Translations under genes and position numbers: made by a program | Assembly: GCF_016907355.1 (NCBI RefSeq) | Contig: NZ_JAFBBW010000001.1 | Span: 2,914,001 to 2,978,000 of the forward strand | Reading direction: 5' to 3' | Source of the DNA: Agromyces aurantiacus | Lineage (GTDB): Bacteria > Actinomycetota > Actinomycetes > Actinomycetales > Microbacteriaceae | DNA: 64,000 bases | Notes under the pieces: generated by a model | What the model saw: only the letters and a program-made list of their open reading frames with translations | The model's database searches: none | Told to the model about the DNA's origin: nothing | In this document: positions 58,840-64,000 of the stretch, piece after piece | Numbering within the stretch: position 1 is the stretch's first letter | Layout: each line of letters begins with the position of its first letter

Positions 58840-59823
58840 ATGTCGGTGCAGTCCCCCTCCGCGGTCGTCATGGTGCGGCCCCACCGCTTCGCGCCCAACC
58901 CGCAGACCCTCGCCGACAACGGCTTCCAGCCGAGCGCCGACGGGCTCGACCCCGAACGGCTCGCCGCGGCCGCCTACGAGGAGGTGACCCGCGCCGCCGT
59001 CGCGCTCGAGTCGGCCGGCGTCACCGTGCACCTCTTCGAGGACGAGGCCGAGCACCGGCCCGACAGCGTGTTCCCGAACAACTGGATCTCGACGCACTCG
59101 GGCGGCCACATCGCGCTCTACCCGATGTACACGCCGAACCGGCGCACCGAGCGCCGGGGCGACATCGTCGAGCTGCTGAAGACCACCTACCGCGTGCAGG
59201 ACGTCATCGACTACTCGGGCCTCGAGTACGACGACGTGTTCCTCGAGGGCACGGGCGCCATGGTGCTCGACCACGAGCTGCGGATCGCGTACGCGGCGCG
59301 GTCGAACCGCGCCGACCCGATCGCGCTCGAGCGGTTCTGCACGAACTTCGGCTACGAGCCCATGGTGTTCGACGCGGTCGACGGGCGCGGGGTCGCCGTG
59401 TACCACACCAACGTGATCCTCAGCATCGCGACCGAGTTCGCGCTCGTGGCCGCCGACATGCTCGTCTCACCCGCCCGCCGGCGCGAGGTGCTCGATCGCC
59501 TGTCGGCGCGCGGGCGCCGCGACGTGATCGCGCTCACCAACGCGCAGGTCGACGAGTTCGCCGGGAACGCGCTCGAGCTGTGGGGCTCGGAGGGGCGCGT
59601 CCTCGCACTCTCGCGGCGCGCCCACGACGCGCTCACCGACGACCAGCGCTCGCGGATCGAGCGCAGCGCGCGCCTGCTGCCGCTGGACGTGCCGACCATC
59701 GAGCTCGCGGGCGGATCGGTGCGGTGCATGCTCGCGGGCATCCACCTCGACCCGCGACCCGGACTCGTCGAGCGCGAGTCGGCGCGGCTCGACGACTCGG
59801 TCGCGCTGCCGGTCGTCGAGTAG
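58840..59823 (+). CDS. ctlX: arginine deiminase-related hydrolase (CtlX type)
   Basis: 327 aa, guanidino-modifying (amidinotransferase) fold. FRPDSVFPNNW-type motif (HRPDSVFPNNWIS, about 67-79) carries the catalytic Asp, EGTGAMVLDHELRIAY the Glu side, GVAVYHTNVIL the His and GGSVRCMLAGIHL the terminal nucleophile Cys. CtlX-type enzymes act on citrulline or arginine to give ornithine. With ornithine cyclodeaminase upstream this would make a route to proline. GTG at 58831 (overlapping the ocd stop) is an alternative start. Confidence 0.8.
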   Translation: MSVQSPSAVVMVRPHRFAPNPQTLADNGFQPSADGLDPERLAAAAYEEVTRAAVALESAGVTVHLFEDEAEHRPDSVFPNNWISTHSGGHIALYPMYTPNRRTERRGDIVELLKTTYRVQDVIDYSGLEYDDVFLEGTGAMVLDHELRIAYAARSNRADPIALERFCTNFGYEPMVFDAVDGRGVAVYHTNVILSIATEFALVAADMLVSPARRREVLDRLSARGRRDVIALTNAQVDEFAGNALELWGSEGRVLALSRRAHDALTDDQRSRIERSARLLPLDVPTIELAGGSVRCMLAGIHLDPRPGLVERESARLDDSVALPVVE

Positions 59824-59826
59824 CCG

Positions 59827-61140
59827 TCAGCGAACCGGGTAGTGCCGCTCGGCCGAGCCCGTGTACAGCTGCTGCGGGCGGCCGATCTTCGTCGCGGGGT
59901 CGAGGTTCATCTCGCGCCAGTGCGCGATCCAGCCGGGCAGGCGCCCGATCGCGAACAGCACCGTGAACATCCGCGTCGGGAAGCCCATCGCCTTGTAGAT
60001 CACGCCCGTGTAGAAGTCGACGTTCGGGTACAGCCGACGCTGCTTGAAGTACTCGTCCTCGAGCGCGAACTGCTCGAGTTCCTTGGCGATGTCGAGCAGC
60101 GGGTCGTTCACGCCGAGGCCCTCGAGCACGGCGTCGGCGCTCGTCTTCACGATCTTCGCGCGCGGGTCGTAGTTCTTGTACACCCGGTGGCCGAAGCCCA
60201 TGAGCTTGACGCCGTCCTCCTTGCGCTTGACGCGCTCGACGAACTTCGCCACGCCCTCGCCCGAGTCGCGGATCTGCGCGAGCATCTGCAGGACCGCCTC
60301 GTTGGCACCGCCGTGCAGCGGGCCCGAGAGCGCCTGGATGCCGGCCGAGATCGACGCGTACAGGTTCGCGCCGGTCGACCCGACGAGCCGGACGGTGGAG
60401 GTCGACGCGTTCTGCTCGTGGTCCTCGTGGAGGATGAGCAGGCGGTCGAGCGCGCGCGCGAGCGTCGGGTCGATCGAGTACGGCTCGGCCATGTTGCCGA
60501 AGTTCAGCCGCAGGAAGTTCTCGACGAAGTTCAGCGAGTTGTCGGGGTACAGGAACGCCTGCCCGATGCTCTTCTTGTGCGCGTAGGCGGCGATGACCGG
60601 CATCTTCGCGAGCAGCCGGATGGTCGTGAGCTCGACGTGGTCGGGATCGTGCGGATCGGACGAGTCCTCGTAGTACGTCGAGAGCGCGGCGACCGCGCTC
60701 GAGAGCACGGCCATCGGGTGCGCGGTATGCGGCAGCGCCGAGAAGAAGCGCTTGAGATCCTCGTGGAGCAGCGTGTGCCGGCGGATCTTCTCGTCGAACT
60801 CCGCGAGCTCGTCGGGCGTGGGCAGCTCGCCGTACATGAGCAGCCAGGCGACCTCGAGGTAGGTCGAGTGCTCGGCGAGCTGCTCGATCGGGTAGCCGCG
60901 GTAGCGCAGGATGCCCTGCTCGCCGTCGATGTAGGTAATCGATGAGCGCGTCGACGCCGTGTTCACGAAGCCGTAGTCGAGCGCGGTGAGGCCCGTCTGG
61001 CGCGTGAGCGTGGAGAGGTCGATGCTCGAGTTGCCCTGCGTCGCGCCGTGGATGGGGAACTCGGCGGTGCCGCCCGGGAAGGCCAGCGTCGCGGTGTCGG
61101 GGCGATCGGCCCCGGCCGCTTCGTTCACGACGTTGCTCAC
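59827..61140 (-). CDS. gltA: citrate synthase
   Basis: 437 aa, hexameric type II citrate synthase. The active-site residues are in GPLHGGANEAV (His), MGFGHRVYKNYDPRAK (His, Arg) and NVDFYTG (Asp). SRSSITYIDGEQGILRYRGYPIEQLAEHSTYLEVAWLL-type N-terminal sequence is standard. The GTG at 61140 has CAGGAG 6 nt upstream and is preferred to the GTG at 61161. Its stop is 3 nt from the ctlX stop on the other strand. Confidence 0.93.
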   Translation of the reverse strand: MSNVVNEAAGADRPDTATLAFPGGTAEFPIHGATQGNSSIDLSTLTRQTGLTALDYGFVNTASTRSSITYIDGEQGILRYRGYPIEQLAEHSTYLEVAWLLMYGELPTPDELAEFDEKIRRHTLLHEDLKRFFSALPHTAHPMAVLSSAVAALSTYYEDSSDPHDPDHVELTTIRLLAKMPVIAAYAHKKSIGQAFLYPDNSLNFVENFLRLNFGNMAEPYSIDPTLARALDRLLILHEDHEQNASTSTVRLVGSTGANLYASISAGIQALSGPLHGGANEAVLQMLAQIRDSGEGVAKFVERVKRKEDGVKLMGFGHRVYKNYDPRAKIVKTSADAVLEGLGVNDPLLDIAKELEQFALEDEYFKQRRLYPNVDFYTGVIYKAMGFPTRMFTVLFAIGRLPGWIAHWREMNLDPATKIGRPQQLYTGSAERHYPVR

Positions 61141-61218
61141 GGCATCTCCTGTGATCGTCACTATCGAAGGTCCCCTGCTCTCCGGCCCCGCACCGGTCGG
61201 CGCGCGCGGCCCGAATAC

Positions 61219-61224
61219 AGCCTA
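61219..61224 (-). promoter_or_regulatory. -10 box TAGGCT of gltA
   Basis: TAGGCT lies 78 nt before the preferred GTG, giving a leader of about 70 nt. Confidence 0.4.
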
Positions 61225-61247
61225 GACGTGCCGACGGCACACTGTCG

Positions 61248-61283
61248 CATCCGCCAACAGACGCGGCATTCGCTTGGCGGATG
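61248..61283 (-). terminator. 10-bp inverted repeat directly after dapC
   Basis: CATCCGCCAA (61248-61257) and TTGGCGGATG (61274-61283) are exact complements with a 16-nt loop, abutting the dapC stop. It separates dapC from gltA on the same strand; the loop is long for a terminator, so a protein site is possible. Confidence 0.45.
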
Positions 61284-62399
61284 TCACAGGCCCGCGGCCG
61301 CCCGGAGCCGGCCCGCGGCCGCGGCGATGCGCTCGTCGGTCGCCGTCAGCGACAGCCGAACGTGACCGGGGAAGTGCGTGCCGTAGAAATACCCCGGTCC
61401 CCCCAGGATTCCGAGATCGGCGAGGCGCCCGATGGACTCCCACGCGTCGCGCCCCTCCGTGGCCCAGAGGTAGAGCCCCGCCTCGCTCCGGTCGACGCGG
61501 AATCCGGCCGACTCGAGCGCGGGCTTCAGCAGTGCACGACGGGCCCGGTACCGCTCCTTCTGCTCGGCGACGTGCGCGTCGTCGCCGAGCGCGACCGTCA
61601 TCGCGGCCTGCAACGGGGCCGGGACCATCAGGCCGGCGTGCTTGCGCGCCGTCGTGAGGCGCGCGATCGAGTCGCGGCATCCGGCGACGAACGCAGCCCG
61701 GTACCCGGCCATGTTCGACTGCTTCGAGAGCGAGTAGATCGCGAGGATGCGGGTCGTGTCACCGTCGGTGACGCGCGGGTCGAGGATGCTCGGCACCGCG
61801 CCGTCCTGCCAGGGCGCCTCCCACCCGAGTTCGGCGTAGCACTCGTCGCCGACGATCACGGCGCCGAGCTCGCGCGCCCGTGCGACGGCGCGTCGCAGCT
61901 CGTCGACGCCGAGAACGCGACCGTCGGGGTTGCCCGGCGAATTCAGCCACACGAGCCGTGTGCGCTCGGGCCACTCGTCGGGGTCGTCGGACGCCACGGC
62001 CGTCGCGCCCGCGAAGACCGCGCCCATCTCGTACGTCGGGTAGGCCGCCCGCGGATGCACCACGCGGTCGCCCTCGCCGACGCCGAGGAAGAACGGCAGC
62101 AGCGCGACGAGCTCCTTCGAGCCGATCGTGGGCAGCACGGCATCCTCGTCGAGGCCGGTCACGCCGCGGCGACGTGCGAACCAGTCCACGATCGCGCGCC
62201 GCAGGGCGGGCGTGCCGGTCGTGGTCGGATACGCGTGCGCATCGGTCGCCGCCGTCAGCGCATCGCGCACGATGCGCGGCGTGGGGTCGACCGGCGAGCC
62301 GATCGAGAGGTCGACGAGTCCGTCGGCGTGCGACGCCGCCCGATCCCGATACGGGACCATGAGGTCCCAGGGGTAGTCGGGCAGGGCGCCGAGCGCCAT
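61284..62399 (-). CDS. dapC: succinyldiaminopimelate transaminase
   Basis: 371 aa, class I/II PLP enzyme. LSIGSPVDPTP near the start, YPTTTGTPALRRAIVDWFARRRGV, a VLPTIGSKELVALLP loop (PLP phosphate), NSPGNPDGRVL, VGDECYAELGWE (Asp to PLP) and the PLP lysine in IYSLSKQSNMAGYR. This is the actinobacterial DapC type, always next to a 7Fe ferredoxin (Rv1178-Rv1177). It makes N-succinyl-LL-diaminopimelate, the substrate of DapE in this window. ATG 2 nt after the ferredoxin stop. Confidence 0.9.
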   Translation of the reverse strand: MALGALPDYPWDLMVPYRDRAASHADGLVDLSIGSPVDPTPRIVRDALTAATDAHAYPTTTGTPALRRAIVDWFARRRGVTGLDEDAVLPTIGSKELVALLPFFLGVGEGDRVVHPRAAYPTYEMGAVFAGATAVASDDPDEWPERTRLVWLNSPGNPDGRVLGVDELRRAVARARELGAVIVGDECYAELGWEAPWQDGAVPSILDPRVTDGDTTRILAIYSLSKQSNMAGYRAAFVAGCRDSIARLTTARKHAGLMVPAPLQAAMTVALGDDAHVAEQKERYRARRALLKPALESAGFRVDRSEAGLYLWATEGRDAWESIGRLADLGILGGPGYFYGTHFPGHVRLSLTATDERIAAAAGRLRAAAGL

Positions 62400-62401
62400 G
62401 C

Positions 62402-62722
62402 TCAGTGGCCCTGCGGCGGCAGGGCGGCGACGAGCGGGTGGTCCTTGGGGATCACGCCGACCTTCGCCGCGCCGCCGGGCGAGCCGATGTCGTCGAAGAA
62501 CTCGACGTTGGCCTTGTAGTAGTCGGCCCACTCGTCGGGCAGGTCGTCCTCGTAGTAGATCGCCTCGACGGGGCACACCGGCTCGCACGCACCGCAGTCG
62601 ACGCACTCGTCGGGGTGGATGTAGAGCGAGCGTTCACCCTCGTAGATGCAGTCGACGGGGCACTCGTCGATGCAGGCACGATCTTTCACATCGACGCATG
62701 GCAGGGCGATGACGTAGGTCAC
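62402..62722 (-). CDS. fdxA: 7Fe ferredoxin (FdxA/FdxC type)
   Basis: 106 aa. Cysteines in [21 protein letters not shown] ligate a [3Fe-4S] and those of [21 protein letters not shown] a [4Fe-4S] cluster, with the long C-terminal tail of mycobacterial-type seven-iron ferredoxins. It transfers electrons to cytochromes P450 or other reductases; why it travels with dapC is not known. GTG start with AAGGGA about 12 nt upstream. Confidence 0.92.
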   Translation of the reverse strand: MTYVIALPCVDVKDRACIDECPVDCIYEGERSLYIHPDECVDCGACEPVCPVEAIYYEDDLPDEWADYYKANVEFFDDIGSPGGAAKVGVIPKDHPLVAALPPQGH

Positions 62723-62758
62723 GGTGGGTCGCTGTCCCTTCGAAGATGCCGGACTGCC

Positions 62759-62764
62759 AGTCTA
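62759..62764 (-). promoter_or_regulatory. -10 box TAGACT of the fdxA-dapC unit
   Basis: TAGACT is 36 nt before the GTG at 62722, in the 53-nt gap after the membrane-protein gene. Confidence 0.4.
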
Positions 62765-62775
62765 CGCGCGCTCGG

Positions 62776-63201
62776 TCATCGCGACGTGCGCGCGGCGTCA
62801 CGTGACGGCAACGAGGGCCACGCCACCACGAGCACCGCGATGAGCGCCGGACCCACCGCCCAGACGGTGCCGACCACGCCGCCGGCGACGAGCACCGAGC
62901 CGCCGGGCCCGGGCAGCGAGAAGAGGGCGACCGCGGCGACGATGCCGATCGCCGCCGCCGCGCACGCCGCCCGGCCGCCCGCGACGAGGCGGATGCCGAC
63001 GAGGAGGGCCGCCACGCCGACCAGCCCGAGCACGAGCCCCCACGGGATGGTCACATCGCCGACCTGCCAGGCGTGGCGGTGGCCGACCGTGCCGAGCGTG
63101 CCGTACACCAGGCCGATCGCGAACGCGATCGCGAGGCTCCCGATGCGCGACCCGAGCGAACGCGGTGCCTCCGGCCCGGGGATGCCGTCGACGGTGCTCA
63201 T
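62776..63201 (-). CDS. small four-helix membrane protein (DUF6113-like)
   Basis: 141 aa. Four membrane helices (about 18-38, 49-70, 76-96, 102-126) linked by very short loops, with GSRIGSLAIAFAIGLVYGTLGTVGHRHAW at the start. Function unknown. Its ATG overlaps the stop of the lipoprotein gene (ATGA). Confidence 0.7.
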   Translation of the reverse strand: MSTVDGIPGPEAPRSLGSRIGSLAIAFAIGLVYGTLGTVGHRHAWQVGDVTIPWGLVLGLVGVAALLVGIRLVAGGRAACAAAAIGIVAAVALFSLPGPGGSVLVAGGVVGTVWAVGPALIAVLVVAWPSLPSRDAARTSR

Positions 63202-63653
63202 CGCGGCGCGGGCATGACCGTGTAGGTCACGGTCGTCTCGTCGCCGGCGAGCACGACGAGGTACTCGCCGTCGGTGTAGACCGAGCCGCCGGCGCTCTCG
63301 CCGGAGAGCGTCGCATCCTGCGTGAAGCCCGCCCCCGTGAGGGCCGTGGTCGCGTCGGCCAGCGGATCGGACGAGGGGGACGAGAGCACGACCACCCAGC
63401 CCTCGGCACTGCTGCCCGTGCCGCCCGCAAGCTCGATCGTGCCGTCGATGACGGGCACCGACTCGGGGAAGTCGGCCGGCAGGTCGCCGCTGAGTTCGAC
63501 GTCGCCGCCCGTGGCCCCCTCGACGGCATCCTCGACGGTGCGATCCACGAGGTCCTGCACGGGATTCCCGGCGCAGCCGGCGAGCAGGGCCGCGGTGAGG
63601 GCGGCGAGCGGCAGCAGCGCGGCCGCGCGGCCTCGGATGCGGGGTTCAGGCAT
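63198..63653 (-). CDS. predicted lipoprotein, unknown
   Basis: 151 aa. Signal peptide with lipobox LLAGC (Cys about residue 27), then a beta-rich domain of about 120 residues (DLPADFPESVPVIDGTIELAGG, WVVVLSSPSSDPLADATTALTGAGF, YTDGEYLVVLAGDETTVTYTV). The repeated D-P/A-F-P phrase is common in actinobacterial lipoproteins. ATG 7 nt after TAGACT. Confidence 0.78.
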   Translation of the reverse strand: MPEPRIRGRAAALLPLAALTAALLAGCAGNPVQDLVDRTVEDAVEGATGGDVELSGDLPADFPESVPVIDGTIELAGGTGSSAEGWVVVLSSPSSDPLADATTALTGAGFTQDATLSGESAGGSVYTDGEYLVVLAGDETTVTYTVMPAPR

Positions 63654-63660
63654 GCCCGCG

Positions 63661-63700
63661 AGTCTACCGGCGACGCCCCCGCCGGAGCATGGCGTAGCGT
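63661..63700. promoter_or_regulatory. divergent -10 boxes: lipoprotein and crotonase genes
   Basis: Minus TAGACT (63661-63666) is 7 nt before the lipoprotein ATG. Plus TAGCGT (63695-63700) leaves a leader of about 35 nt before the crotonase ATG. Confidence 0.45.
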
Positions 63701-63741
63701 GGTCGCGAGCGCGGCGCCGCGCCGCGGGAAGGACCAGCCGC

Positions 63742-64000
63742 ATGACCGACCAGCCCGTGACCCGCACCGACCCGTCGCCCGTCCGCATCGAGCGCGACGG
63801 CGTCGTGGCGACCGTCGTGATCGACCGCCCGAAGGCGCTCAACGCCCTCTCCCCCGACGTGCTCCGCGCCGTGGCCGGCGCGTTCGACCAGCTCGCCGCC
63901 GAGGGCGACGCGGTGCGCGGCGTGATCGTGGTCGGCGAGGGCGGTCGCGCGTTCGTGGCGGGAGCCGACATCCGCTCGCTGTCGGAGCTGACGCCCGAGG
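63742..64000 (+). CDS. enoyl-CoA hydratase/isomerase, 5' part
   Basis: First 86 codons of a crotonase-fold protein, cut by the window end. VRIERDGVVATVVIDRPKALNALSPDVLRAVAGAFDQLAAE and VIVVGEGGRAFVAGADI (the oxyanion-hole AGADI segment) are diagnostic. It hydrates enoyl-CoA in fatty-acid breakdown; the catalytic Glu residues lie beyond the window. AAGGACC precedes the ATG by 7 nt. Confidence 0.85.
   Translation, partial: MTDQPVTRTDPSPVRIERDGVVATVVIDRPKALNALSPDVLRAVAGAFDQLAAEGDAVRGVIVVGEGGRAFVAGADIRSLSELTPE

Overview
The window is chromosomal DNA of a very GC-rich Gram-positive actinobacterium, most likely a member of the Microbacteriaceae (Agromyces/Microbacterium-like). The evidence is strong G/C third-codon bias, frequent GTG starts, many promoters whose -10 box (TANNNT) lies 6-7 nt before the start codon (leaderless mRNAs), actinobacterial marker families (DUF3107, DUF3117, UPF0182, YlbL, AdnAB, UvrD2, 7Fe ferredoxin) and gene order shared with Mycobacterium. 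The genus cannot be fixed from this sequence. Genes are packed with no gene-free stretch above 300 bases. There is no insertion sequence, prophage, CRISPR array, rRNA or replication origin that I can see. One RNA gene, initiator tRNA-fMet, is present.

Layout. (1) 1-4400: wall-glycopolymer genes on the minus strand (CDP-glycerol glycerophosphotransferase-like protein, two family-2 glycosyltransferases, a CDP-alcohol phosphotransferase). (2) 4500-15300: a mixed region with an HtrA-type protease, an aminotransferase facing a nitrilase-family amidase (possible glutaminase II / omega-amidase pair), a secreted metalloprotease, a SufR-like Cys-containing regulator, a HelD/HelR-type RNA polymerase recycling ATPase behind a rifamycin-associated element, a GNAT acetyltransferase, a membrane protein and tRNA-fMet. 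(3) 15300-36400: a methyltransferase, then a conserved actinobacterial block that matches, as I remember it, M. tuberculosis Rv3193c-Rv3211: UPF0182, YlbL, zincin protease, ThiF-like protein, UvrD2, NudC, a kinase-fold protein without catalytic residues, AdnB, AdnA, DUF3107, a ferritin-like protein and a DEAD-box helicase. (4) 36400-41200: PHP phosphoesterase, EEP-family enzyme, Xaa-Pro aminopeptidase and two small membrane proteins. (5) 41250-63650: a second syntenic series resembling Rv1232c-Rv1177 (MgtE/CBS protein, DUF1003, Mrp, TatB, O-methyltransferase, DUF3117, DapE, DapD, DapC, ferredoxin). Two accessory groups interrupt it: a sphingosine-phosphate-lyase-like enzyme with an MFS_2 transporter and an aldehyde dehydrogenase, and a penicillin acylase plus Lrp / ornithine cyclodeaminase / CtlX arginine-citrulline group with citrate synthase. 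The window ends in a crotonase gene.

How the genes work together. AdnA-AdnB form a double-strand-break resection motor-nuclease; UvrD2 and the DEAD-box protein add DNA and RNA unwinding. DapC, DapD and DapE are three steps of the succinylase route to diaminopimelate and lysine. Ocd and CtlX would take arginine or citrulline to ornithine and then proline under an Lrp-type regulator. HelR with its element would release rifamycin-stalled RNA polymerase. The least-explained items are the S1P-lyase/MFS_2/aldehyde dehydrogenase module, the catalytically dead kinase fold inside the genome-maintenance block, and the altered catalytic residue of the CDP-alcohol phosphotransferase.
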